The notes below the pieces were generated by a model. It was not told the DNA's origin, made no database searches, and saw only the letters and a program-made list of their open reading frames with translations. From positions 62,001-126,000 of the forward strand of contig PSMW01000007.1 of NCBI GenBank assembly GCA_040290295.1: 64,000 bases of DNA. Reading direction: 5' to 3'. This document shows, in pieces, positions 44,757-54,138 of this stretch. How positions within the stretch are numbered: the stretch's first letter is position 1; the number at the start of each line of letters is the position of its first letter. Source of the DNA: CAADGV01 sp040290295 (GTDB lineage Bacteria; Bacteroidota; Ignavibacteria; UBA10030; UBA6906). Made by a program: the position numbers and the translations under genes.

Positions 44757-45269
44757 TCAACTCTTCGGTCCATATTTCAAATGCGTAAGCGTTGTGCGCC
44801 AGCGCCAGAACGTCACTACAAAGAGGTTGTCGAACGCGGACATCGCGATCGTCGGCGGCGGAGTGATGCCGAGCTTGCGCATGATGATGGGCAATGTGTC
44901 GGAGTGTCCAACGAGCAGCATCAGCTCGCCACGATGCGCATGGATGGAATCCACCACGCCGTTGGTATCGTGCACGGCAAGAACGACGGGCGTGAGACCC
45001 AGTGCAGCGGCAGTCGGCGCAGCGGTTTGCTGCGTGCGCACGCGGTCGGTCACGAAGATCCGAGTGATGCCCGCTGAACCTACGACGTGTGCAAGTGTAT
45101 CCGCGCGGCGTAAGCCAGCCGCCGAAAGCGACGTTGTGTCGCTCGCATTCAAACGCTCTGCATGCCGAACGAGAATGACCGTCGTTGCCGGAGAGAACCA
45201 CCACCAGAGCAAATACACGAAGCAGATAACAAATCCATCGATACCGAAAATGCACACCCATCGTTTCAT
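44757..45269 (-). CDS. Membrane-anchored histidine phosphatase family protein
   Basis: A 170-residue protein with one N-terminal membrane helix (about 5-28) and a small histidine-phosphatase domain. The phospho-His motif VRHAER (RHG-type, with Ala for Gly) is near residue 35, Arg in TDRVRTQQTA, and the second catalytic His in LVGHSDTLP. This is the SixA/PhoE-like minimal form. Its substrate is unknown, and the anchor predicts action at the membrane face. It starts nine bases after lgt and is probably co-transcribed. Confidence 0.82.
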   Translation of the reverse strand: MKRWVCIFGIDGFVICFVYLLWWWFSPATTVILVRHAERLNASDTTSLSAAGLRRADTLAHVVGSAGITRIFVTDRVRTQQTAAPTAAALGLTPVVLAVHDTNGVVDSIHAHRGELMLLVGHSDTLPIIMRKLGITPPPTIAMSAFDNLFVVTFWRWRTTLTHLKYGPKS

Positions 45270-45278
45270 AGAACGCTC

Positions 45279-46142
45279 CTACGATTGTTTGGCTAACGGT
45301 TTTGGTGTGAATACAGGCACAGGCCGGCGTGCGACAAGGAGAATCATTGCCGCTCCGCTGACGATCAGTATCGCCAACGACATCGCCTGACCTACGGAGA
45401 GCCCTCCCACAAATCCTCTACTCACATCTCCTCGAAGGAACTCGAGCATGAATCGAGCTACGGCGAACAATCCCCAATAGATGCAAAAGAGCAGTCCGTG
45501 CGGCAACGCGTAGCGTTTCCACAACGCCGTGCAGACGACGAAAAGCACCAAGCCCTTGAGGGAAAGATAGAGTTGAACGGGATGAACGGGAAGCGACACA
45601 GGAGCGAGCGGATCGATCAGGGCTGCTTGCGCCTGAGCAGCGAAGGGAAAGCTGCCGTGTGGGAACGCCACTGCCCAAGGAAGATCCGATAGCGTTCCAT
45701 AGTCATCGCCGTTGAGAAAACATGCCCATCGTCCAATGAACGGACCAAGGCCAAGACACGATGCGAGCACGTCGAGAAAGCGTATCACTGCTTGTCGTTT
45801 GGCATGGAGGTACAGAATGAAGGCAACTGTGCCGCCAAGGGACGCGCCCCACGATACGGTTCCGCCGTTGAGATCGAGGACGATGGAGGGACTGGTTGCG
45901 ACGAGATGGAGATGTTGAAGGAGAAAGAAAATGCGCGCGCCGAGCAAACCGCCGATCATTCCCCATATCGCTGCGCCGAGTGCGTGTACGCGATCGAGAT
46001 GATCGACATGTGAACGGCGTACGAAGACAACCACGACGACTGCCATTGCCAGCGCGTACACAAACGCGGGATCCGGCACGAGCCACCCCAAGAGCTCGGT
46101 GCCGGACCAGGCGTCGAGTGTGTGAACGATGCGAGGGCGCAT
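45279..46142 (-). CDS. lgt: Prolipoprotein diacylglyceryl transferase (Lgt family)
   Basis: Inner-membrane enzyme that attaches diacylglyceryl to the lipobox Cys of lipoproteins, 287 residues with about seven helices. The Lgt signature is visible as GPFIGRWACFLNGDDYGT, followed by HPVQLYLSLKG and RFMLEFLRGD. The essential His-Gly motif of E. coli Lgt is not obvious, so this could be a divergent paralogue. It lies directly downstream of the metalloprotease gene, with four bases between, which is an unusual pairing. Several lipoproteins in this window would be substrates. Confidence 0.85.
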   Translation of the reverse strand: MRPRIVHTLDAWSGTELLGWLVPDPAFVYALAMAVVVVVFVRRSHVDHLDRVHALGAAIWGMIGGLLGARIFFLLQHLHLVATSPSIVLDLNGGTVSWGASLGGTVAFILYLHAKRQAVIRFLDVLASCLGLGPFIGRWACFLNGDDYGTLSDLPWAVAFPHGSFPFAAQAQAALIDPLAPVSLPVHPVQLYLSLKGLVLFVVCTALWKRYALPHGLLFCIYWGLFAVARFMLEFLRGDVSRGFVGGLSVGQAMSLAILIVSGAAMILLVARRPVPVFTPKPLAKQS

Positions 46143-46146
46143 CGGG

Positions 46147-48543
46147 TTATGCCGCTCGCTTCAATGTACGCCGCCACACCAGCGCGCCGACAAGAGGAAG
46201 AAGCGTCACGAGCGCTACACCTTTGGATGACGTTGCTGCGGATGCAGAGCAGGCGCACTCGCATTCGCCGCTTTGATTGATCATTGCTTTGGCGACCGGA
46301 ACGTTCGCGAGGAATCCGTTGCCGGGATTGCCCGACGTGCGAACGTTGCGTCCATTCGCATCACTGGTCGTCACTCGATAGAACAGTTGGTTCTGTGCTT
46401 TGAGCGTGTTCCAATGTGCTTGCGGCAGTGTCCATGAGCCTCTTCCGCCATCGGCAGCCACCACACCCGTCTGCACACCGCTGGAGACCAGATTGACGGT
46501 GAACGCTTCGTCATTAGCGACCTCGACCGTAAAGCGTGTGTTGAACGGCTGGTTTGCCGTATTGGCGCTGCCGTTTGCGTTGAATGTATAGTCTCTTCCC
46601 GTCCATACGGTGAATGTCGGGCCGTTCGTGTCGTTGCGGTTCAGGTAATCGTCGTTGATATCGATGAGCGCATCGCGGTCGCTCAAGAAAATGCCGGCAC
46701 GCGCAAAACCCGAGAGAATCTTGTGAATGTAGCGGCTGGTGTTGTAACGTGAGGCGAGTTGTTGCAGCAAGTTCAGATATGCGTCGTGCACGCGCTGATG
46801 TGTCGCGCCGGTCAGAACGCCCACGCCAGCGGAGGCAAGTGCGCGAACAAGGTTGAGATTGATGCTGAACGTACCGAGCGCGTCGATGTCGTTCAACTCC
46901 GTGCGGGAGTTCCAGAGCGCCCAAGAGATGATCTGTCCGTCGCTATGGGGGCCGCCATCACCGAAGTTGATGATGTGTTCCGGAAAGATATCTTGCGGCT
47001 CTGCTTGACGCGGAACGGAGCTCGATTGCACGGGCGCGGAGCAGTTGTTGTTCCAGAACGCCCCGAAGGTATCGGTGTTATTGAACGTACAAGCCCAGAA
47101 ATCTGCCATGCCTTCGTTGATGGATTGCGTCATGGTGCCGCCGGCGGCATTGACTTGAATCCGGTTCAGGAGATGCCCAAACTCATGCAGCACTACGGTG
47201 GCATCGATTGCCGAGTTGAACAACTGATTGCATGCCGTGCTTGTGCCTGTTGTTGCTCCGCCGATGCCGAACGTGAGACTATTCGTCCCGCTTGCGCACG
47301 CATTGTTGATGCCGAAGCCGCAGGGATTGTTATGGTTGACCGTAGCGGTGATGGAGGGAAAATTCTGGCTGCCGAGGTCGAGATAAGTCTTGCGTGTGGT
47401 GAACACCCACGCATACACATTCACCTCTTGAAAGCGGGAGTTGTAATTCGCCTGGTTCGTCCTCGCAACAACCGTCCCGTTGATTGGATTGACGTTGAAG
47501 TTTGCCTCGCTGACGTTCTGTGACGAAATCGTGACGTCGTTGTTGGTGACGCCGTCGGCGCCGTTGTTGTTCACATCCAAGACACCGTTCAGCCGCAGGC
47601 GATAGAGATTACCCGAGGGCGGATCGACCTCGAACGTTTTTTCGACGGTACCGGTGTTAGGACTCGGGTTGAACACCAGTCCGCGTCCCGCATCGTACGA
47701 AAACAGCGGCTCGAGCTGGAGGACGTTGCCATTCTCTGCATCGACCCACAGTTCATACGGCCCGCCTTCGACACTTGCCTCCATTTTCCACGCGTAGCGG
47801 AACCCCTCGCCAAAAGGAAGAAGGACAGGCATCGCACTGCCGATGTTGTCGACCTGTGCAACTTTCTTGATGTACTCTTCTGCCGCGCGCAGAGCACCGT
47901 CGGCATCCAAGCGTTGTGTGTTGGTGAGATTGATGTTCACGAAAATGCGACCGCCGAGAGAAGCAATACCGACGCCTTGCCGAACGGCGACGCGTGCACC
48001 GGCGTTTTGGACGCGTGTTCCTTTGAAGCGTTGCTCGAAGACGAACACCTCTTCCACCTGCGTGGCTTGCTTGCGAAGTTGCTCAGCCGACTCGCGTAAC
48101 GCCTCCTCGATCGCTTTGTTGGTTTGACCGAACTTCCCAATAATGGTGCGACGCGTTCGATCCTGCCCCGCCTTGATGTTCATTTCGAGCACGTCCTTGT
48201 TGGCGGGAGCGTTGCGAACGGTGCGCACGAAGCGGATATCATCCGCTGCGCCTTTCCACCCGACGGCATCGAGCAGTTGGTTCAACGTGCGACGGGCGTC
48301 TTCTTGTGTTGCGCCCGGAGAAGCCTCGGGTGCGAAGTTGAGATGAAATGGCTCGCCATCGAATGTGGGGAGCGCACCGAATGCCTTCGCAGGTAGTGCC
48401 GCGCGCGACACATCGATCGCCGGCCGTTGCAACGGCGGCGTGTACACGGGTTTGAGCTTGTAGAGCGATTCCTGCTGGGGAAAAGCGACAAGCGGCAGGA
48501 GCAACAGCCAGAAGGTAGGAGTACATCTACGCAGGGGATACAT
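46147..48543 (-). CDS. Secreted gluzincin metalloprotease (M36/M4-like) with CxCxC-membrane-Arg C-terminal tail
   Basis: A 798-residue exported protease. A signal peptide (FWLLLLPLVAF) is followed by an FTP/PepSY-like propeptide (about 60-290), and then the catalytic region with HEFGH near residue 453 and a Glu in NEGMADF exactly 20 residues after the second His, the spacing of M4/M36 enzymes. PHSDGQ may supply the further active-site His. The C-terminus is unusual: a cysteine cluster CECAC, a spacer, one hydrophobic helix (LVTLLPLVGALVW) and a basic end RRTLKRAA, like a C-terminal sorting signal. The ATG at 48543 has a GGAGG site five bases upstream. It precedes lgt directly. Confidence 0.83.
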   Translation of the reverse strand: MYPLRRCTPTFWLLLLPLVAFPQQESLYKLKPVYTPPLQRPAIDVSRAALPAKAFGALPTFDGEPFHLNFAPEASPGATQEDARRTLNQLLDAVGWKGAADDIRFVRTVRNAPANKDVLEMNIKAGQDRTRRTIIGKFGQTNKAIEEALRESAEQLRKQATQVEEVFVFEQRFKGTRVQNAGARVAVRQGVGIASLGGRIFVNINLTNTQRLDADGALRAAEEYIKKVAQVDNIGSAMPVLLPFGEGFRYAWKMEASVEGGPYELWVDAENGNVLQLEPLFSYDAGRGLVFNPSPNTGTVEKTFEVDPPSGNLYRLRLNGVLDVNNNGADGVTNNDVTISSQNVSEANFNVNPINGTVVARTNQANYNSRFQEVNVYAWVFTTRKTYLDLGSQNFPSITATVNHNNPCGFGINNACASGTNSLTFGIGGATTGTSTACNQLFNSAIDATVVLHEFGHLLNRIQVNAAGGTMTQSINEGMADFWACTFNNTDTFGAFWNNNCSAPVQSSSVPRQAEPQDIFPEHIINFGDGGPHSDGQIISWALWNSRTELNDIDALGTFSINLNLVRALASAGVGVLTGATHQRVHDAYLNLLQQLASRYNTSRYIHKILSGFARAGIFLSDRDALIDINDDYLNRNDTNGPTFTVWTGRDYTFNANGSANTANQPFNTRFTVEVANDEAFTVNLVSSGVQTGVVAADGGRGSWTLPQAHWNTLKAQNQLFYRVTTSDANGRNVRTSGNPGNGFLANVPVAKAMINQSGECECACSASAATSSKGVALVTLLPLVGALVWRRTLKRAA

Positions 48544-48591
48544 AGCATCCTCCATGATGCTGGTGAATGGATAAGAACGGGGCTGCATGCC

Positions 48592-48620
48592 AATATATGG
48601 TGTTTCCCTGCCGCGAGCAA
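48592..48620 (-). promoter_or_regulatory. Metalloprotease gene promoter
   Basis: Minus strand TTGCTC (48615-48620), 17-base spacer, TATATT (48592-48597), about 50 bases before the start codon. Confidence 0.6.
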
Positions 48621-48710
48621 GCTTTTCCGCTTGGTGAGCATGAGGGCAATCGCTGCTTGCGACTGCAATCAACGCTTCGCTCATTGCGAAAGAATTCTTT
48701 GCCGGCGTTC

Positions 48711-48739
48711 TTGAAAACCTCCTGCATACTCCCTATCTT
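48711..48739 (+). promoter_or_regulatory. pckG promoter
   Basis: TTGAAA (48711-48716), 17-base spacer, TATCTT (48734-48739), about 115 bases before the preferred pckG start. Confidence 0.6.
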
Positions 48740-48854
48740 ATTCCACCTTTTTTGAAGCTCCCCAGCGAATTCTCACGTACGCTCTCACAATCCCAGGAGA
48801 AAGGACAATCACGTGCACTCAGGACGAACCCCCTTTACACGAGGAGACCTTGGT

Positions 48855-50684
48855 ATGATCCGATCTACCGACATTACCAACGAACGCTTGAGAGCGTGGG
48901 TAGAGGACATGCGGAAACTGTGCAAGCCGGACGATGTCTATTGGTGCGATGGTTCAGAAGAGGAATACCAGCTCATGTGCCAGCGGCTCGTCGAAAGCGG
49001 AACGTTCATCAAACTCAATCCCGAAAAGCGGCCCGGCAGTTACCTCGCTCTCTCCGATCCGAGCGATGTCGCACGTGTGGAAGACCGGACATTCATTTGC
49101 AGCGTGCGCAAGCAGGATGCCGGTCCAACCAACAATTGGATGCATCCACGCGAAATGAAAGCCACGCTCACCAAGCTGTTCGACGGTTGCATGCGAGGAC
49201 GGACAATGTATGTCGTCCCCTTCAGTATGGGTCCGATCGGGTCACCCATCGCGCACATCGGCGTCGAGTTGACCGACTCGCCATATGTGGTGGTGAATAT
49301 GAAAATCATGACTCGCATTGGCAAGACGGTTCTCGATGCACTTGGCGACGGAGAATTCGTTCCGTGTTTGCATTCCGTCGGTGCACCGCTGCGACCCGGA
49401 CAGAAAGACGTGCCGTGGCCCTGCAACAAGGAACACAAGTACATTGTGCATTTCCCTGAGGAACGTTCCATCTGGTCGTTCGGGAGTGGATACGGCGGCA
49501 ATGCCTTGTTGGGTAAAAAATGTTTTGCTCTGCGGATCGCATCGGTGATGGCACGCGACGAAGGATGGTTGGCGGAACACATGCTTATCCTCGGCGTCGA
49601 GACACCGAGCGGAGAGAAGACGTACGTTGCCGCGGCATTTCCCAGCGCGTGCGGGAAGACCAACTTTGCTATGCTCATTCCACCAAAAGGATTCGAAGGC
49701 TATAAAATAACCACCGTGGGCGATGACATCGCATGGATCAAACGCGGTGCAGATGACAAACTGTACGCCATCAATCCTGAAGCAGGATACTTCGGCGTCG
49801 CCCCTGGTACCTCCCCCACATCCAATCCGAACGCCATTGCCACGATGCGCGCGAACACCATCTTTACCAACGTTGCGCTCACACCCGACGGCGATGTATG
49901 GTGGGAAGGTTTGACTGAAACGCCGCCGCCGAAATTACGCGACTGGCGCGGTCAGGAGTGGACGCCGGCTTCAGGTACGCCTGCGGCACATCCCAATGCG
50001 CGCTTCACGGTACCCGCAGCACAGAACCCTGCTATCGATCCGCGATGGGAAGACCCGGAAGGTGTGCCGATCAGCGCGTTCATCTTTGGGGGGCGGCGGA
50101 GCAGAGTTGTGCCGTTGGTCTATCAAGCCGTGAATTGGAACTTCGGTGTCTATCTCGCCGCAACGATGGGTTCTGAAACAACAGCCGCCGCTGCCGGAAC
50201 AGTCGGACAAGTGCGCCGCGACCCGATGGCGATGTTGCCGTTTGCAGGATACCACATGGCCGATTACTTCAATCATTGGTTGCAGTTCGGTCGTGATACG
50301 CCCAACCCTCCGCGCATCTTCGCGGTGAACTGGTTCCGCAAAGATGAAAACGGAAAATTCCTCTGGCCCGGCTTCGGAGAGAACATGCGTGTGCTGAAGT
50401 GGATTATCGACCGCGTCCATGGGCGCGGTTATGCCATTGAAAGTCCTCTTGGCTGGATGCCGCGCTATCAGGATATTTTGTGGGATGGCATGAAGATGTC
50501 TGAGGAAGAATTCGAGCGACTGATGGCGGTCAACAGCGAAGAGTGGAAACAAGAAGTGCTCTCGCATGAAGAGTTGTTTTCCAAACTCTACGATCGGTTG
50601 CCGCGCGAGTTCACGTTCATGCGTGAACTTCTCTTGTCGTCACTGTGGCGTTCTCCCGAGAATTGGAGACTCGCTCACGAATAG
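48855..50684 (+). CDS. pckG: Phosphoenolpyruvate carboxykinase (GTP)
   Basis: Converts oxaloacetate to PEP with GTP, the entry to gluconeogenesis. The 609-residue size and motifs are those of the GTP-dependent class: PEP-binding region MYVVPFSMGPIGSP, P-loop FPSACGKTNFAM near residue 261 with the catalytic Cys, metal site VGDDIAW, and guanine-binding WFRKDENGKFLWPGFGEN. The ATG at 48855 has GGAG nine bases upstream; a GTG at 48813 would add 14 residues. With aceA-aceB in the same region it supports growth on two-carbon compounds. Confidence 0.97.
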   Translation: MIRSTDITNERLRAWVEDMRKLCKPDDVYWCDGSEEEYQLMCQRLVESGTFIKLNPEKRPGSYLALSDPSDVARVEDRTFICSVRKQDAGPTNNWMHPREMKATLTKLFDGCMRGRTMYVVPFSMGPIGSPIAHIGVELTDSPYVVVNMKIMTRIGKTVLDALGDGEFVPCLHSVGAPLRPGQKDVPWPCNKEHKYIVHFPEERSIWSFGSGYGGNALLGKKCFALRIASVMARDEGWLAEHMLILGVETPSGEKTYVAAAFPSACGKTNFAMLIPPKGFEGYKITTVGDDIAWIKRGADDKLYAINPEAGYFGVAPGTSPTSNPNAIATMRANTIFTNVALTPDGDVWWEGLTETPPPKLRDWRGQEWTPASGTPAAHPNARFTVPAAQNPAIDPRWEDPEGVPISAFIFGGRRSRVVPLVYQAVNWNFGVYLAATMGSETTAAAAGTVGQVRRDPMAMLPFAGYHMADYFNHWLQFGRDTPNPPRIFAVNWFRKDENGKFLWPGFGENMRVLKWIIDRVHGRGYAIESPLGWMPRYQDILWDGMKMSEEEFERLMAVNSEEWKQEVLSHEELFSKLYDRLPREFTFMRELLLSSLWRSPENWRLAHE

Positions 50685-50806
50685 TGGGCGTGCTCTCGCA
50701 AGCCGGACAACGACCGAACGACTCGCCGCTGCGTGCCACATCGACTCCACAACGGGGTGACGTTGCTTTTCCTCTCGGGTCAAGAACGCACCCTGTGTCG
50801 CTTTTC

Positions 50807-50835
50807 TTGATATTCAGTCCGCATTTACTTACTAT
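50807..50835 (+). promoter_or_regulatory. Candidate promoter of the parvulin operon
   Basis: TTGATA (50807-50812), 17-base spacer, TACTAT (50830-50835), about 55 bases upstream of the first parvulin start. Confidence 0.45.
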
Positions 50836-50890
50836 AAAAAGCCCCAAAACCATCAATCGTCCCATCGTTTCTCACAATTTCGGAGTTCAC

Positions 50891-53266
50891 ATGGTTATGC
50901 AACGGATTCAGACGCTCGCAGAGCTGCGGACGCTTCTTGCGGAACACCGCAGGGCTGCGGGCATCGCTCTGGTATGTTGTGGTCTTGTCTTAGGATGCTC
51001 GCCGAAGCAGGGTGAACTCGTTGTTGCGAAAGTGGGCAACAATGAGGTGACGCTCAAGGAATATGAGACGCTCTACGTCAAAAGCAGCGGCACGCGCGAG
51101 CAAGCGGCTGCCTCTACACAAGAAGAACGTGAAAAGTTTCTCGACCTTCTCACCAAATTCAAGCTCAAGCTGACCGACGCGTACGAACAAGGATTGGACA
51201 AGCATCCCGAGATCCGGAACGAAATCGCACAATACAAAGGAAGCCTCGTCGCATCGTTCCTCACCGAGCGTGAGGTGAACGCTCCGGGCGTTCGGAACAT
51301 GTACGAGAGTCGCAAGACCGAAGTACGAGCGAAACATATTCTCCTCAGTCTCGAACCGAATGCTTCCGCCGAAGATTCGGCACGTGTATACCGCCAGGCG
51401 TATGAATTGATCGAGAAGCTGCGTGCGGGCGCCTCGTTCGAGTCGCTTGCCGTGGCACACTCCAACGATCCCTCCGTGTCGCAAAACAAAGGCGACCTGT
51501 ACTATTTCACGGCGGGCCAAATGGTGCCCGAGTTCGAAGACGCCGCGTTCGCCTTGCAACCGGGAGAGATGACGCAGAAGCCGGTACGGACCGCCTACGG
51601 TCTTCACATCATCAAGCTCGTGGACAAGAAACCATCGCTGGGAGAAATCAAATGCAGCCATATCATGATTCGGTTCGACAAGCAGGACCCGTCGCCGGAG
51701 GATACGCTGGCAGCGTATGAGAAGATCAAAGCGATTCAAGATAGCCTCAAGGCAGGCGTGGATTTTGCCGAGCTGGCGATTCGCAACTCACAAGATCCCG
51801 GCTCCGCACCGCGCGGGGGCGACCTCGGGTGGTTCTCGCGTCGTCGCTGGATTCAAACATTCGACGAGGTAGCCTTTACGCTGAAGCCGGGACAAGTATC
51901 GGGCATTGTCCGCACGATCTATGGGTACCACCTCATCAAGTGTTATGATGCGCGACCGCTCAAGTCCTTCGAGGAAGCGAAAAAGGAGATGCAGCAAGCC
52001 TTCCAACAAACGCGCTTTCAAGCGGCCTATGCCAAGTTCATGGAGCGCATCAAGAAGCAGGTGCAGTATAGTCGGAACGACAGCATCTTGAATCTCCTCG
52101 CCGTCGCGTTCGATTCTACCAAAACCACACGTGATAGTGCATGGAGCGATGCTGCTCCGGCAGAGCTTCGCCGCCAGCCGCTTTTCCGCTTCGGACAGCG
52201 GACTGTTTCGGTGGATAGCATGCTGGCATTAGCACAGACACGCCCCGATTTGGGCAGCATGCCGTTGACCTCCAATGCCATTCGTATGATGGCGGACAAG
52301 ATCGGCGAGCAGCTCATCTTCCAAGTGCGCGGAGAAACGATCGAGAAAGATTACCCGGAATTTGCCGCGTTGATGAAAGAGTACGTGGACGGCATCCTTC
52401 TTTATCAAATCGAACAGGATCGCGTTTGGGGACGCGTGGTGGTGAACGATTCGCTCCTCAAGGCGTTCTTCGACGCTAACCGCGATAAGTTCATGTGGCC
52501 CGATCGGGTGGATTTCACTTCGATTACCGCTACCAACGACTCCACCGTTCAATTCATCTACAAGAAAGCCCTTGCGGGCAAATCCCTCGAACAAGTGTTC
52601 GCGGAGGACTCTGCACGCACGAAGGTTCCGTCGAAGTATCAACTCGCGTTCGTCGCCAACGGGGCGGGGCTGACGCCCGCGGCGCGCAAAACAGCATCGA
52701 CGATCGCCGCCGAATTGAAAAGCGATCCTGCATGGCGATTGCAGTTCGTGGTGCGTGCCGATACCAGTACGCGCAAAGCGGCGAACAAGAAACTGGCGGA
52801 GCGCAGGCGCGACGCACTCAAAGCGTTCCTCACGCAGAAGCTCGGCATTGCCGGCGACCGAATCACGGCAATCGTACGCGAGGAACGCAAAGACAGCGCG
52901 AACGCTAAGCTCTTCTCGTTGGCAGAGTGTGAAATCACCGGCAAGCGTTCGTGGTTTATCGGATCGGTCGAACATCTCCTCCAACCTGTCACGACCGACG
53001 AAAGGACACAGAAAGCCAACACGCTGAAGGAGGGAGAAACCTCGGAGCCGTTCCTCTTCCGCGGCAATCCGACGATGGTACGGTTGAACAAGCGCGAGCC
53101 GTTGCGGCACAAGACGTATGAAGAAGCGGGCACGGAAGTCTCCAGCGCTTTCCAAGAGTATGAATCGAAACGCCTGGAAAGCGAGTGGTTGGATGGGCTT
53201 CGCAAGAGACATCCGGTGGTGGTGTTCAAGGAGCAATTGAAGAACGCATTTGCGCGTGAACAGTAA
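50891..53266 (+). CDS. Parvulin-type peptidyl-prolyl isomerase lipoprotein with OmpA-like segment
   Basis: Periplasmic chaperone/PPIase of 791 residues, probably for outer-membrane protein folding. A lipobox (CCGLVLGC) gives a lipid-anchored Cys near residue 36. Two PpiC domains follow at about 143-245 (RAKHILLSL ... YGLHIIKL) and 254-353 (KCSHIMIRF ... YGYHLIKC). A region at about 581-682 resembles the OmpA peptidoglycan-binding domain, with TPAARKTASTIA, an Asp in RADTS, NKKLAERRRDALKAFL and LGIAGDRI. The ATG at 50891 has GGAG five bases upstream; the frame open to 50645 lies inside pckG. It leads a three-gene parvulin operon. Confidence 0.85.
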   Translation: MVMQRIQTLAELRTLLAEHRRAAGIALVCCGLVLGCSPKQGELVVAKVGNNEVTLKEYETLYVKSSGTREQAAASTQEEREKFLDLLTKFKLKLTDAYEQGLDKHPEIRNEIAQYKGSLVASFLTEREVNAPGVRNMYESRKTEVRAKHILLSLEPNASAEDSARVYRQAYELIEKLRAGASFESLAVAHSNDPSVSQNKGDLYYFTAGQMVPEFEDAAFALQPGEMTQKPVRTAYGLHIIKLVDKKPSLGEIKCSHIMIRFDKQDPSPEDTLAAYEKIKAIQDSLKAGVDFAELAIRNSQDPGSAPRGGDLGWFSRRRWIQTFDEVAFTLKPGQVSGIVRTIYGYHLIKCYDARPLKSFEEAKKEMQQAFQQTRFQAAYAKFMERIKKQVQYSRNDSILNLLAVAFDSTKTTRDSAWSDAAPAELRRQPLFRFGQRTVSVDSMLALAQTRPDLGSMPLTSNAIRMMADKIGEQLIFQVRGETIEKDYPEFAALMKEYVDGILLYQIEQDRVWGRVVVNDSLLKAFFDANRDKFMWPDRVDFTSITATNDSTVQFIYKKALAGKSLEQVFAEDSARTKVPSKYQLAFVANGAGLTPAARKTASTIAAELKSDPAWRLQFVVRADTSTRKAANKKLAERRRDALKAFLTQKLGIAGDRITAIVREERKDSANAKLFSLAECEITGKRSWFIGSVEHLLQPVTTDERTQKANTLKEGETSEPFLFRGNPTMVRLNKREPLRHKTYEEAGTEVSSAFQEYESKRLESEWLDGLRKRHPVVVFKEQLKNAFAREQ

Positions 53267-54095
53267 GCTTGTGTGGTTGCTTGTCGGGGGGATGCTCGCC
53301 GGCGGAGGTTGCGGGCGCGATGCGGGGGAGGATCGCTACGTTGCCCGGGTCGGCGATGCCGTGTTGACGATCGAGGAGTTGCGTGAGTACACCGGCGGCG
53401 ATACGTTAGAAGCGGCGCGTGCGATTGTTGCGTCGTGGGTAACGAACCAAATGCTGTATCAAGAGGCGCGACGCCGTGGTTACGTCGATGCCAACGAAGT
53501 GGTGCGCCAAGTGGAAGAGGCGAAACGCCAACTCGCTATCAATGCACTTCTCCAACACGAGGTCTTCAATGCCGATACCGCGACGATCAACGACGAGCGC
53601 TTGCAACAAGAGTTCGAAGCGCACCGTGACGCGCTGCGCCTGCGTGAAGACGTGGTCAACATCAGTTTTGTGATCTTCGGCGAACGGGACGCGGCCAACG
53701 CGTTCCGCTCGAAACTTCTTCAAGGCAAGAGTTGGAAGACGGCGTTCGATGAGGTGAACGCCGAGATGCCGGGTGCGATGCTACGGGAAGCCGCTCATCA
53801 CTACTACACCCAGGCGACGCTGTACCCTGAAGAGCTGTGGAAAGCCGCTCGCATGCTCAAGCCCGAAGAGGTCTCGTACGCTATCCGCTCGCCGGCGGGC
53901 TACGCGGTGATGATCGTCCATGCAACGAAAAAGCAAGGAGAGATACCGGATTTCGACTATGTGAAGGAGGAAGTTCGCAGCCGATTCCTCTTGCAGCAAC
54001 GACGACGGCGCTACAATGAACTGCTCGCGCAGCTCCGCTCGCAGCACGATATCGAAGTCCATCTCTCGAACCACGAAAGACCACCGCATGAATAG
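53256..54095 (+). CDS. SurA-N/parvulin-like lipoprotein
   Basis: A 279-residue lipoprotein (signal WLLVGGMLAGGGC) resembling the SurA/PrsA chaperone fold. It begins with the typical ARVGDAVLTIEELREY, has a helical N-domain (SWVTNQMLYQEARRRGY), and a PpiC-like region (about 130-235) that lacks clear catalytic residues, so isomerase activity is doubtful. The GTG at 53256 overlaps the preceding gene by 11 bases; a TTG at 53250 is an alternative. The following surA-like gene starts 43 bases later. The three products probably act together on outer-membrane protein assembly. Confidence 0.75.
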   Translation: MNSKLVWLLVGGMLAGGGCGRDAGEDRYVARVGDAVLTIEELREYTGGDTLEAARAIVASWVTNQMLYQEARRRGYVDANEVVRQVEEAKRQLAINALLQHEVFNADTATINDERLQQEFEAHRDALRLREDVVNISFVIFGERDAANAFRSKLLQGKSWKTAFDEVNAEMPGAMLREAAHHYYTQATLYPEELWKAARMLKPEEVSYAIRSPAGYAVMIVHATKKQGEIPDFDYVKEEVRSRFLLQQRRRRYNELLAQLRSQHDIEVHLSNHERPPHE

Positions 54096-54138
54096 AAAGA
54101 GAGCGCATGAACAAGCAACAAGAGAAGGGAAACGAACG

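Larger units (their letters stand above)
48544..48854. other. Divergent promoter region between the metalloprotease and pckG genes
   Basis: About 310 bases with a well-formed promoter on each strand (listed separately) and no credible gene. Confidence 0.6.

Noticed and set aside
52229..53236. 335-residue open frame antisense to the parvulin gene
   Set aside because: Shadow coding without motifs or ribosome site.
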